Origin: Bursaphelenchus xylophilus
Taxonomy: Eukaryota; Nematoda; Chromadorea; Rhabditida; Aphelenchoididae
DNA length: 64,000 bases
NCBI GenBank assembly: GCA_904066235.2
Contig: CAJFCV020000005.1
Location: 3,529,501-3,593,500 of the forward strand
Reading direction: 5' to 3'
This document shows, in pieces, positions 13,435-24,944 of this stretch (position 1 is the stretch's first letter; each line of letters opens with the position of its first letter). The translations under genes and the position numbers were made by a program. The notes beneath the pieces were generated by a model. It searched no databases. It was given only the letters and a program-made list of their open reading frames with translations, and was not told the DNA's origin.

Positions 13435-14815
13435 GCACGGCATTCTGTACTTTTGGGACACAACCGGTCTCCATGATTTTTTTCTAGTTTTTCAAAGTAG
13501 ACCTCCTTCTTTAATACATTGCTCGCTAGCCGTTGAAGCTAGAGACTTGAAAATTGGCAAGGGTATAGAGTAAATGTTCCGCTTCCAGAATATATAAATA
13601 TTGTAATGAACCCCGCGCTGTAAGCTCCACAATAAGATGCGAAAATATTTCATTCTTAAAACTTCTTGCACCTAAAAGGTCATTATGCAAGATCGAAATG
13701 ACAAATTTTAAAATACTGATGTGTGCAGAATTTTTTTTTCTATCAGATACTTAAATTTCGTGGAGTTGTATACGAAAATGGCTGTGCTACGTACGAAAAA
13801 CTGAGTTTCATAGTGTGTTTTTTTGAAATTTTTTGGAATATCTCTGCCCTCAGGGCACAGATAAATCAAGTTCCGACTCACGTTTGTTGCCGATGATGAC
13901 ATATGTAGCCTTGCCAAATTACAATGTTATATCTCCAAAATCACGGGAGCTATTCGCTTTTCAACTTTTTTTATCAAAAATGGGCTTCAGCCCATCTTTG
14001 TGGGGGGATAGTGAAGGTAGCGACTTGAAACTTGGCACTATGGTAGTCTATTTTGTTCCCAATAGCACCCGTATGATCAATTTGCTCAGTTCCGCTTGTT
14101 GCCCTGAGGGCGATTTTTTTCGCACGGTGCACCAAAAATCGACCGAAATTTCCGGCCGCCCTGGCGGCCGTAATTTTAAAGATACGAAGAAGATGTAAGC
14201 GGGTAATTTGTAGAGCTCTTCGAGCTCTACAATCCATAGTTGGACATTCTTGACATCGTTGTTGTACATCAGTGAGAAAAAAAGTTGAAAAGCAAATAGC
14301 TCCCTTGATTTTGAAGATATAACATTGTAATTTGGCAAGGCTACATATGTCATCATCGGCAACAAACGTGAGTCGGAACTTGATTTATCTGTGCCCTGAG
14401 GGCAGAGATATTCCAAAAAATTTCAAAAAAACACACTATGAAACTCAGTTTTTCGTACGTAGCACAGCCATTTTCGTATACAACTCCACGAAATTTAAGT
14501 ATCTGATAGAAAAAAAAAATTCTGCACACATCAGTATTTTAAAATTTGTCATTTCGATCTTGCATAATGACCTTTTAGGTGCAAGAAGTTTTAAGAATGA
14601 AATATTTTCGCATCTTATTGTGGAGCTTACAGCGCGGGGTTCATTACAATATTTATATATTCTGGAAGCGGAACATTTACTCTATACCCATGCCAATTTT
14701 CAAGTCTCTAGCTTCAACGGCTAGCGAGCAATGTATTAAAGAAGGAGGTCTACTTTGAAAAAATAGAAAAAAATCATGGAGACCGGTTGTGTCCCAAAAG
14801 TACAGAATGCCGTGC
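13435..14815. repeat. 1.38 kb inverted repeat with about 540 bp arms
   Basis: The left arm (13435-about 13972) is repeated almost base for base in reverse at about 14277-14815, with a 300 bp unique centre. Both ends read GCACGGCATTCTGTAC inward and abut copies of the GCAC(A/T)GTGC motif. Open frames in the two arms (13708-13917 minus and 14332-14724 plus) encode the same peptide because they are mirror copies, so I do not treat them as genes. No transposase is seen. It is probably a non-autonomous TIR or foldback element; near identity of the arms suggests recent origin or gene conversion. Confidence 0.9.
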
Positions 14816-17005
14816 ACTGTGCAAAAAAATTTTTTTTCATTTTTTGCATAGTGTAACAAAAAATTTTATAAATCTCATTGCACAGTGCGGTGGGGTCAAA
14901 TTTTGAATTTTTTTTTTGAAAAAAGTCAACTACTAGTATTTTACACAGTGTAATCGAAAATTGGGACCTCTCCGCACAGTGCAAAATTTTAATTGCAGTA
15001 GATAAAAAATTGAACTTTTTCTGATCCTACAGGTAAAATACGACGATATAATCATTGCCATCAGAAATTCGACAAAATTCTTCATACACAATGTCATAAT
15101 TTCTTTGATTTCTACGCACAGTGCAATTTCAAAAAAAGAATTTTTTTTTAAATTTGCACTGTGCAAAAATTAAAAAGAGTTTTTGACCAAAAGATTTTTC
15201 ACAATTTATAAAATTCGCTTTCCAAATAAAGTATTAAAAAAAATAAAAATTCAATTGTAAAATTTCGAATTTTTGGAAAACCAAAAAAAAATATTTTTTA
15301 AATACCGTAAACACACCACAGTGCATCTCAAAAAAATGTTACCACACCCTACCCCCGCCCCTTTCGAAATCCCCCCTAAAATCCCAAAAAATCTCGAAAA
15401 GTTTCTCGCCGCTCCACCTGTCGCTGTCACATGGAAATAAAAAAAGAACAAAGCCCTGAGGGCGTCGAGAGAGAGGACCCGAACTTTTAGCGTTTTTATG
15501 GCCATGAAACAACGAGGAATGCCATATAAATTGTTCCTCGGAATATGGCCCGGATCAAGAGTTCCCACAAGATTTATGGCCCCAAGAACAACGGAACATA
15601 CGCTGATAATGTTATATTTAGCAACATTGGGAGAGAAATTATAGGGATTACAGATCAAGTTTGAGGGGTTGGGAAATAATTCACACAGTTTTTTGAGGGT
15701 ATTTCACAAAAAAAAATTTTTTTTGTCGCTCGCACTGTGCGGTCAGAAATTTTGAATTTCGCACAGTGCAAAACCCGGAAGTTTTTTGACTGCACTGTGC
15801 GAAAAAAATTTTTCGTTAAGTTGCACAGTGCGCAAAAAAATTGCAAAATTTGTGAATTCCAATCTCTCACTGCAAAATAAAAATTTTAAATTCCCCGATT
15901 GCACAGTGCAGATAAAAAAATTTTCTACTGCACAGTGCAGAAAAATGATTTTTTTGAGTCTCAAATTTTGGACTGCACAGTGCAAAACAAAAATTGTCTT
16001 TGGGCTGCACAGTGCGGCAAAAAATTAAAATTAAAAATTTTTTTTAAAGAAAATTTTTATAAATTCCAATCTCCCATTAATAAAATTTTTAAATTCTCCG
16101 ATTGCACGGTGCAGATAAAAAATTTTTCTACTGCACAGTGCAGAAAATTGATTTTTTTGAATCTCAAATTTTCCATTGCACTGTGCAAAACAAAAACGAA
16201 AAAAAGTTTTTTTTGCCCCTCTCGCTATTCTGGACAAGTTCAGAGGTCAAGGAATTACCCAGAAAAACAAGTAAGAAAACAGTTTTGAAATGAAACAAAT
16301 TACTCGCTTCCCCGTAATCGATGAGAACTGAAACAAACAGAAGATCAAAGTCTAGATTTTGGATGCCTTTGGCCAGCGATAAATCCGGGATTTTCAATTT
16401 CATTGTGCAGAATCTATAATAATTTTGTTCTCTGCACTGTGCACGACAAAAGGAGTTTCAATAAAATTCCAACTGCACTGTGCAAAGATCAAAATGGGCG
16501 TTTTCATTAATTAGAGCGCACGGTGCGGAAAGAGCGACAAATCAGCAACATTTCGTTTGCACTGTGCGAGTTTTTCAAATGTGGAAATTGCACTGTGCAA
16601 AATAAAAAAAATTTTTTAGACCGCACAGTGCAATGAATTGTGCTCGAAAATTGCACTGTGCGAATTTTTCAAATGTGGAAATTGCACTGTGCAAAAGCAA
16701 AAAAAAATTTTTTTAGACCGCACGGTGCTAATGATATTGTTCAAAAAATTGCACTGTGCGAATTTTTGGAATGTGAAAATTGCACTGTGCAAAAGCAAAA
16801 ACAATTTTTAGATCGCACAGTGCAAACAACTGTGCCCAAAAAATGCACTGTGCAAAAGCAAAAACAATTTTTAGATCGCACAGTGCAAATAATACTTTTT
16901 TTAAATTGCATTGTGAGGTATCAAAAAAAATCGGCTGCACAACGAAAAAAATTAGTTTTTGCCCCTCGCACCGTGCAGAAAACAATTCTTTCGACCGCAC
17001 CGTGC
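14810..17005. repeat. array of about 35 GCAC(A/T)GTGC near-palindromes
   Basis: The 9-mer GCACAGTGC or its complement GCACTGTGC occurs about every 20-60 bases, densest at 15728-16200 and 16430-17000, with variants such as GCACGGTGC and GCACCGTGC. It is usually flanked by TT before and AAAA after. Between 16550 and 16900 a higher-order unit of roughly 100 bp repeats (GCACTGTGCGAATTTTTCAAATGTGGAAATTGCAC-like, given here only in outline). A motif-poor gap lies at about 15330-15720. Open frames across the array are by-products of the repeat. Confidence 0.88.
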
Positions 17006-19420
17006 ACTAACCAAAAATATAATATTTCCTACCGTAACCCATCCTAAATTCCCAAAACAACCCCTTCCGGAAAGTTCAACGACACTATACGAAAAGAGAA
17101 AGCACAGCAGCATATCAATAACAATATTTGAAATCACATTTTATGCGACCGCTTCCGCTTTAGCACATGCCCCTTTTTTGTGTCCTCGGGGCCACATGGG
17201 CCCGGAATGATCGATTCGGAGAGTGATTGTGACATTTCCAGGAGAGCCGGAGGACATGGTTCGTTATAGGAATCGTGAGGAAGGCGAGGATAATCGAGTA
17301 TAAACATTCGGAAAGACGGACTTGAAGAACGCGAAAAAAGTTGGCAAAAAAGAATACGATTTGAAAGTTGATTGGGATGAAACTTGGCACAAACAAAAGT
17401 TGACATTTTCGAAAAAAAAATTAAATTTTTAGCCCGCGTTTTGCAGAAATCAACGCGATTTTTAGGTCAAAATTTGATTAAATTTTTTAAAGTTAAAAGT
17501 TTTTCCGCGGCTTTCGGAACAAGAAATTGGCATTCCGTTCGAAGTGAAGAGCACAATATTTGTATAAAAAATCGATTTTTTAGAACCAAAATTCCAAAAT
17601 AAACGACTGAATTTTTTTTTCTCTAACCAGCTCTCCGCATTCTTCATGAGCTCTAATCTGCAAAGATTCTTCAATATCTCGGTCTGGAGTGTAAAATCTG
17701 AGATGAAATTTTCAACTGTGAAACTATGGCCTAGAGTGACCATCATGGCCAAATCAGAACAAAAAATTGACTATCACACTTCGAGCAATATCACTTTTAT
17801 GTTGCACCTCCATATCCACAAAATTTTTTCGCCATACTCAATATAGGCGTATAAAAGTAATATAAGTAATACTAATAGCATTGTAAGACCTTGAAAACCT
17901 CTCACATACAAAGATTCACCATCTTCCTCCCCAAAAAACCCCACAAATTCAATTTATATTATACTTGTTCATCAAACCTCATCCTGCCTTCAAACTGTCA
18001 TAACTCCCAAAATAATGACGCGATAACGACCTATCAACAACCAAATCTCTTTCAACATCAACATCTATCCACCCACTTGACCTTTTCCATGCCCCTTGTT
18101 GTCTAGCCTCAAATTTTTCGAAAATAAAAGTGCAGAAAAACCCCAAAAATCTCGAACGTATTTTAGTGAGCGATGCAAGTTTTGGGGTCTCGGAATTTGT
18201 CGAAGAGAGCAAATAATGGATGGTGGGTTTTGTCCGGATCACTGTCGCCCGAAGATGATTAATCGAAGGCCGAAAGGAAAGGGCGCGACGTCTGGCCAGC
18301 GAAAAGAATGGCAAAGGCGCGGGTTCGGCTGGGGAAATGGTAAGGTTCGAAAGGTTGGATGAGGTCGGGAGATCAGAATTCACATTTTCCGAGTGATCAA
18401 AGCACAACAAATTGGTTGAAAAGGCCGTATTTTACAATTTTTTGGAAAAAATCATCATTTTCCCCAAAAATTTGATCAAAATTCTCGGAAAAATCGAATT
18501 TTTAGGTTGGAAAATTGAATCTCCTTTTGTCCTATGCTCTAGAATAAGCTCTAATTTAACTGACACTTGTCTATAGTACTAATTGTCATCGTATTTTAGC
18601 TGAATTTTTAAAATTTCACCAATTTTCGGGGACTTTCAGAAAATTTCGTCTGATAGATGTAATTTTGATGCTGAAACAAGAAAATTATTGTCTAATATTG
18701 ACGTAGACAGCTTATTCTTTCCAACTGGTCACCTTTACACTTCTGATTTTAGAGAATTTTTTAATAATTTTTAAAATTTTGGAGTATTTTTGGCAAAAAT
18801 TTTAATTTTTCTGCAAAACCCGATCTCACCGTATCTGAAACACCATAATTTTTGGCATAAAATTTTTTGCAATACATATAAAAGTTCTGCAAACCCAGCC
18901 CTCATGCCTCAAGCCCTGCAAAAATCCCATTTTTCGGCTCAAAAACTGGCTTAACGACTCTAATTAATTAAGCCCACAGATCTCGCGACACCCCATTGCC
19001 TGAGGCGTTTTACGAGCCATTTGTCACCTGGCTTCGGCCGAAGTTTCTCGGACTCTACGTGAGGAAACAGGGGGACGAAAATAAAGACAAGGGACAGGTG
19101 ATTGATCTCGGCCTAAAATAGGCCCAAGAAGGAGGCAGATGGACGCCGAAGATGAGACATCAAGATAAACCTGGCCCAGCAGAATCGGTAGTAATGCGGA
19201 GGCACTCGGAAAAGGCAAAACATTTTTGAAAAAAACGGGAAATAAGAGATGAGTCAATTATAAGGTCGGAGAGGGAAGATGGTGACATTTGGGGAATTTG
19301 AATAAGGCCATAAACATCGTATATGCACATCTATTTACTACTTTATCTTATTTGGAGTCATAGAAAAGTCAAAAAGAAAAAATTACAGCCAAAAAATCGA
19401 CAAAAAGCCAATAAATTTAA
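17006..19420. other. stretch without a confident gene
   Basis: No supported exon chain. Higher-GC islands lie near 17140-17330, 18190-18370 and 18960-19260. The minus frame over 17134-17406 has some protein-like character but no domain I recognise. A fragment near 17385-17660 shares phrases (GGGATGAAACTTGGCACAAA, TGCAGAAATCAACGCG) with the CAAGGGAAGTAC element family. Confidence 0.4.
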
Positions 19421-19869
19421 CAAATGAAGTACCCAAGTGCGACGCTCAGATTTTGATGAAACTTAGCACAAATTTAGAATAAGTTTTTCTAAGATAATAT
19501 TCGAGAATCCTAGCTCGCACTTTGCAGAAACAACCGAGATTTTTAGATCAAAAGTCGGCGAAAATTTAGCACTTTTTGCCGAATTTCGGCACGAAAAGTT
19601 TCATGCCTATTTCAACTGTAAAGGATAATGTTTCTACAAAAAATCAAATTTTTCCGCACGAAACTGTCAAAGTTATGGCCAAAAAGCGCTCATCTCTCTG
19701 ACCGCTCTCCGCGTTTAGCGTCCTCTCTCGGCGGCAAAAATCGTTCGATATCTCGGCGGCGCCCGCAAAACGCGAGCTAAAACTTTCAGGAATTGATATT
19801 TAGTCCATACCCGATGTGTGTGCAAAATTTAAAGAAAATCTGAGCGTCGCACTTGGAGTACTTCCCCTG
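19421..19869. mobile_element. short TIR element of the CAAGGGAAGTAC family
   Basis: The left end reads CAAATGAAGTACCCAAGTGC and the right end is its complement GCACTTGGAGTACTTCCCCTG. The inside is inverted-repeat-like and has no coding capacity. The target-site duplication is not clean (TAA versus TTA). The flank upstream (near 19365-19415) is repeated downstream at 19875-19940, so this copy and the next form a local tandem duplication. Confidence 0.7.
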
Positions 19870-20323
19870 TTAGTTAGAGTCACAGAAAAGTCAAAACTAA
19901 AATACTACAGCCAAAAAATCGACAAAAAGCCAACAAATTTAACAAGGGAAGTACCCCAAGTGCGACGCTCAGATCTTCTTTAAATTCTGCACACACGTCG
20001 GTCATGAACTAAGTATCAATTCCTGAAAGTTTTAGCTCGCGCATTGCAAGCCCCACCGAAATATTCAACAATTTTTGCCGCCGAGAGAGTACGCTAAAGG
20101 CGGAGAGCGGTTCGAGAAAAAAAACACTTTTTGGCCATAACTTTGCCAGTTTCATGCGGAAAAAATTGATTTCTTGTGGAAACATTACCCTCTATAATAG
20201 AAATAGGCATGAAACTTTTAGTGCCGAAATTCGGCAAAAAGTGTCAAATTTTCGCCAATTTTCAATCTAAAAATCTCGGTTTTTTTCTGCAAAGCGCGAG
20301 CTAGGATTATCGCATATATTTTA

Positions 20324-20916
20324 CAAGGAAAGTACTTTTATGGGGGCTCCTACTTTTTGACGGTACATATCTCAAAAAATCAGAAAAAATGTGTTGATCA
20401 AGAATATATAAATCTTAGCTGCCCATTTTAGGTTTTTAGGGGTGAAAACTCAATCGGAAGATGACTTAAAGTCCTATACGAACCCCTTTTCGTTTGATTT
20501 TTCACAGGTTTACAATTTTTATTTTGGCTTAAAATGATGTTTATTGAGTTTCTAAGACGTAATAAATCAGTCTTGGCACAAAAATTTATTTTTCCAACCC
20601 TCAACTTCAAAAAAAGTTGATTCAGTCCAAAAGGGAAACCGAACCCGTGCGGCGTTCCCCCTCTTCATTCCCAGACCACGGCACTAACCACTCGGCCACA
20701 CCGCTCTCTTCCGAAGGAAGAGACCGACTGCGCTTTTTATCGTTTCGAATGCCTGCGCCTTTTGTAGGGAAATTAAGCCAGTTTTTGGGCATTTTCACCC
20801 CTAAAAACCTAAAATGGGCAGCTAAGATTTATATATCCTTGATCTGCACATTTTTTCTGATTTTTGGAGATATGTCCCGTCAAAAAGTAGGAGCCCCCAT
20901 AAAAGTACTTTCCTTG
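20324..20916. mobile_element. 593 bp TIR element nested in another, TTA duplication
   Basis: The element starts CAAGGAAAGTACTTTTATGG and ends in its reverse complement (AAAAGTACTTTCCTTG). TTA flanks both sides. The TIRs run inward for about 150 bp, including TATATAAATCTTAGCTGCCC and its mirror. The three-base TWA target duplication is the one typical of PIF/Harbinger (Tourist-like) elements; assignment to that superfamily is inference. It carries a tRNA-like segment. Confidence 0.8.
20628..20708 (-). other. tRNA-like segment with Pol III box A and box B inside a TIR element
   Basis: On the minus strand the segment reads GGTGTGGCCGAGTGGTTAG (box A-like TGGCCGAGTGG) followed by CACGGGTTCGGTTTCC (box B-like GGTTCGGTTTCC). 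The arrangement recalls a class II (Ser/Leu-like) tRNA, but I could not form a full acceptor stem, so I regard it as a tRNA-derived promoter relic carried by the element. Confidence 0.6.
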
Positions 20917-20990
20917 TTAGAAAAAAATATTCTGAATTTGCGCCAAGTCTCATCAAACTCTGAGCGCCGCACTTGAGGAGACTTCCCTTG

Positions 20991-21732
20991 TGAATACTCC
21001 TAAAATTTCGGAGATTACAGTAACCCACGATGACCCCAACACTCTCAAAATCACATATAAGCCCTCCCGTTCCATTATATCATCACAGTCCTCTTTCAAA
21101 ATCCCATCAAACCCCTTCTTCGGCCTCTTCAAACATGTACACCACCAAAAATAGATGGACAAAGTGGAAATCATGCTCAATCAGCCGGATCGAACGTCGC
21201 GGGAGGCAAATGGACAGCCCCATCGTCGTGGCGCTTCATAAGGACGGCGAGTTTATTGAGTTAGTGGGGAAAAAACGGGGCCATCGACAAATAAATCCGA
21301 TTTATATTCAACTCGCCCATCAGATGGGTCATCCCGAAAAAATGACAAGAAATTGTGATGGAAGGGGGTAAATTGAAGGTGATCGATTCTTAGATAGCAT
21401 AGTAGGTCCATTGAGTACTACTAGTACCAATATTACGTTAATCCGACATTAATTTGAATTGGTGTTTACACTTGTTCAAGTGTAATATAATTTTGATCTC
21501 AACTCAAAACTTTCTGCATGTATTTACCCCGCTTTTGCTTCAACTCATTTCTCACAATATTTTCAATATTTCAGACTTTATTCAACTCTTTTCCATTCTA
21601 AATACCCTCACAATTAACAAAAACAAATTTATTTTTAACAAATAACAAGTAATCAGCAAAAACAGGAGGACATTTTGAATAAATTGATGGTTTAACAAGG
21701 TTAACAATCAGAAGTCGATTCATTCTTCCACT
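20991..21732. other. short gene-poor interval downstream of the RSL1D1-like gene
   Basis: One open frame at 21030-21371 (+, 113 codons) covers a GC-richer island, but it has no recognisable domain and no clear splice sites. The remaining bases are AT-rich, and those next to 21733 probably include the 3' UTR of the minus-strand gene. Confidence 0.4.
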
Positions 21733-24642
21733 CTACTCCTTTTTATTCGCATTTCCTTTGGCCAAACGAGCTTTTTTGGCCAATTTTTTGATTTCTTGTA
21801 CCTAAAAATAAGCCCAAAATTAATGTACTCAAAATCGAAAAATAAATCCAAAACATGTTTTAAAATTTTATCTACCTTTCTTTTCTTGACTTCTCTGGCA
21901 ATCAGAGAATCTTTGGAATGCTTGGGCTTCAAATCATCGTGTTTCTCCCATTCGTCTTCAATTGTTGGATAGAAAATAGGTTCTCCGGCTAAAAATACAA
22001 GTCATAACACATCAAAATCAATGTAAAACACAAGAAATTACACCAAACCGGGATTCCAACATCAAAATTCGTCCATAAACACCACGTTTGATCAAAAATT
22101 TATAATTTTTAGGTCAAAAAATGCCTGCTACAATATAATCAACCCTTCAAATTTTTTGTCATAACCTCCCCAAATACTCTAAATGATCTCTTCTCTTCAT
22201 ATATGACCTCTTTTTACTTTCATGGAATCAAAAACCCCAACTTTTACATCAAAAATACCTACTACAATATAATCAACCCTTCAAATTTTTGTCATAACCT
22301 CTCCAAATACTTTAAATAATCTGCATTCTTCATATATGATCTCCTTTTCCTTTCCTGGTACCAAAAACCCCAACTTTTACGCCAAAAATACCTACTACAA
22401 TATAATCAACCCTCCAAATTTTTGTCACAACCCCTCCAAATACTCTAAATAATCTCTTCTCTTCATATATGACCTCTTTTTCCTTTCCTGGAACCAAAAA
22501 CCCCAACTTTTACATCAAAAATGCCTACTACAATATAATTTCTTTCCAAAAATCCACTCCACGCCCTTTAAATGACTTACACTGCTCATCCAGAACCTCA
22601 ATCTTTCCCTTCGAACTAATTCTAATCTTCAAACCATCTGGCAAAGTGCTGCATTCATCTTCAATGACCTCAATTTTCTCCTCTGGGACCTTCGCAATCA
22701 CCTCATTCGCCGCTCCAAAGTCCACATATACCGGGAGCTCCTGGTTGGTGGTCATCCATGCAATGCCCGCCCTTCTCAGATTATACAATCCTCCGGGCAA
22801 AATGACCGCGGCCGCGTCCAGGACGGCCGAAAGATTTTCGAGAAGAAACTCGGGCTTTTGATGGATGTTGCCGATCCTCAATACGTGTGTAATTGAGTTC
22901 AGAGGTGAGAGTAGGGTCTCCTGAGAGTAGGCCTTCAATATGTTCTCCTTCAGCTTTCCAGAACGAACATTTACTTTGACCGGGAACCTAAAGTAATATA
23001 AATGTATGTCCGAAATCGCCAAAATAGCTGTTCAAACTGCCTCAAATTGAATCTAAATCAAAGACCACTAACTAAAATGACTTACAAGTTGGTGTTCCAG
23101 CAACTTTTCCCGAAATGTTTGACCATGGTTTTGAAAAGTTGTTCGTGGATCACAATTTTGTCGTAACTTCTGAGGAATCTGGCAATATCTATCTTGCTTC
23201 TGTATTCTCTTTTGAACTGGACATAAGTCATCACTTTGTCCACTTCATTTCCGGTGATTCCATGCTCTTCCCGCAGCCAGTCTTTCCAAATTTGTGCGTT
23301 TTTATCCACTTCATTTGGCCAATTTTTGGGATTTCTCAAAGTTTTAGCATTCTGATCGGACAAAATTAGACACACCGTGGAGTTTCCGGGGTCTCGGTCA
23401 GAATGCGGGAGTTGGCTAAAAAATTTTTCAATTATTTTTGCAAATTTTTCGTATTTTACTTACATCACTTTGAACTTCCGAAGCCCATGAACTCTCGGTT
23501 TCTTGAGATGGAATCTGACGGCAATGGAATCGTTGGCTTCGGCGAAGAGATTTGGCTTCGAATGTTCTTTGTTGAACTTCAGCATGGCTTTGAGGGCAGC
23601 TTTGGCCTAAAACAATATAATTTATATCCAAAAAAATATTTTTTGCTTCCAAATTCTTTCTTATTACTCAAACCATCTCCTCAACTCTTTTCTCATCTAA
23701 TCCAAAGGTTTACGACCTCTAAATCCATTACTTTCACCGAGAGAAACACTTGACTCAATAAAACCCTAATTGGTCAAGTCTTCCTCTGATCCTCAAAACC
23801 AGGGGTGGTCAGCAGACCCTATTTTTCCGATTTTCGGCCCGCGGCCCGGCCCGTCTAATCACCGGCCCGGCCCGGCCCGTCTAGTCTTTTTCCAGGCCCG
23901 GCCCGGCCCGTGACGGGCCTGGCCCGGCCCGGCCCGTGCAGGCCCGTCTATAGAGGGTTCTGCGAACTGCGCCCAGGCTCGGGATCTAAACTGAGGCAAA
24001 AAAGGCGTTGATCTAGCTAGTAAAGGATCAGTGTGATAGTTTTGTGGTTCTATAATGGAACTATAGACTTGTAAACGTGTTAGAACTTGAGAAACAGCAA
24101 CTATAACAACATCAATTAATTTTCCCGGCGCGAAAACAATGAATGCCAACGGTTTGGCATTGTATTTTAGACGGGCCGGGCCGGGCCGGAAAAAACCCCA
24201 GGCCCGCGGCCCGGCCCGTGACGGGCCCGGCCCGTTTGTCAATTTCCATTTTTGAGGCCGGCCGGCCCGCCGACCACCCCTGCTCAAAACGTCCCTAGAC
24301 TGGGAAAGTTAAACTACGAATCTTCATAGACCTCGTTTTAAACCTAAAAACAAACTTTCAAACTTCATTCCTTACTTGCTCCAAGATCTCCTTCTTCACC
24401 TTCTCCGCGTTGAATTTCCTTGGGACATAAAATCCATTGATGGATTTGAACTTTTTAGAATCTACTTCCTTCTTCTTCAGTGGTTTTGTTATCAACCCAC
24501 GTCTCTTTTTGAGTTCCGGCTTCACTGGTTCAGGTTTTTTGGTTTCCTTAGCGACCTTCTCAACAAAATCCACTTTTTTCGGCTCTTTCACAGCCTTTTT
24601 CTGCACCGTCCTGGCCGGTTTAATAACCTTTGTCTTCGCCAT
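21733..24642 (-). CDS. RSL1D1: ribosomal L1 domain-containing protein (RSL1D1/Cic1-like)
   Basis: Probable nucleolar ribosome-biogenesis factor with a ribosomal protein L1 fold. Six minus-strand exons stay in phase: 24642-24376, 23606-23464, 23415-23086, 22987-22581, 21988-21876 and 21801-21733, giving 442 residues. Residues 1-89 are a Lys-rich tail starting MAKTKVIKPARTVQKK. The L1-like domain follows, with AKAALKAMLKFN, FLRSYDKIVIHEQLF, HFGKSCWNTNLFPVKV and NILKAYSQETLL. The C-terminus is acidic then Lys-rich (EVKKRK, KKLAKKARLAK). An in-frame extension upstream of the chosen ATG is hydrophobic and unlike the family, so I start at MAKTK. Intron 1 contains a hAT-type MITE and intron 4 a 133 bp tandem repeat. 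It lies tail-to-head with SDE2 on the same strand. Family assignment is good; it could be any L1-domain nucleolar protein. Confidence 0.85.
22126..22545. repeat. 133 bp tandem repeat in intron 4 of the RSL1D1-like gene
   Basis: The phrase CTACTACAATATAATC starts at 22126 (one mismatch), 22259, 22392 and 22525, an exact 133-base spacing. The unit also contains ACCTCTCCAAATACTCTAAA and CCAAAAACCCCAACTTTTAC phrases. The last copy runs up to the splice donor of exon 4. Confidence 0.92.
23800..24282. mobile_element. hAT-type MITE rich in GGCCCG repeats
   Basis: The ends are CAGGGGTGGTC and GACCACCCCTG, the classic hAT-like CAGGGGTGG terminus, and both sides carry the 8-base duplication CTCAAAAC. 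The 483 bp interior has GC-rich arms made of GGCCCGGCCCG repeats around an AT-richer centre, and no transposase. It sits in intron 1 of the RSL1D1-like gene. The 142-codon minus frame across it is Pro/Arg/Gly repeat translation and not a gene. Confidence 0.93.
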
Positions 24643-24944
24643 GCTACTCGAGACGTCTGTAATACACAACATTACCGGAAATACCCAAAATTGGATCATT
24701 TTCCAACAAGAGTAACACTTGACACAATTGAGTCAAGTCTTCCTCTCATTAACGAATTGGCCAGATCCAAACGCCAAATCAAAGTAGCAGCAAAAAATAA
24801 AATAGATATCACAAAGTCATCTGACTTGTCCTGTTCAAGGCATTAATTCCAACACTTATCACTTTATTCGATTATATACACCATGAATAACTTCGACTGT
24901 CCCCAAGACAAATATACACATTTCCAAAATATCTTTGTTGATAT

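Larger units (their letters stand above)
19943..20990. mobile_element. TIR element interrupted by a second TIR element
   Basis: The left end CAAGGGAAGTACCCCAAGTG begins at 19943 and the matching right end (GCCGCACTTGAGGAGACTTCCCTTG) finishes at 20990. The interior is split at 20324-20916 by another element; sequence on the two sides of that insertion continues the family consensus. It is non-coding. Confidence 0.7.

Noticed and set aside
13708..14724. Open frames of 121-130 codons
   Set aside because: They lie in mirror-image arms of the 1.38 kb inverted repeat; the same peptide is read from both arms, and no domain or splice structure is seen.
15251..15658. 135-codon minus-strand open frame
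   Set aside because: It lacks any domain or clear splice sites and ends inside low-complexity DNA of the 9-mer array region.
14810..17005. CRISPR-like array
   Set aside because: The repeats are 9 bp near-palindromes in both orientations with irregular spacing, and the genome is an animal's; this is not a CRISPR.
20628..20708. Functional tRNA-Ser or tRNA-Leu
   Set aside because: Box A and box B are present, but no complete acceptor stem could be formed and copies recur only inside TIR elements.
23859..24287. 142-codon Pro/Arg/Gly-rich open frame
   Set aside because: It is translation of GGCCCG repeats in a hAT-type MITE with clear ends and an 8 bp duplication.
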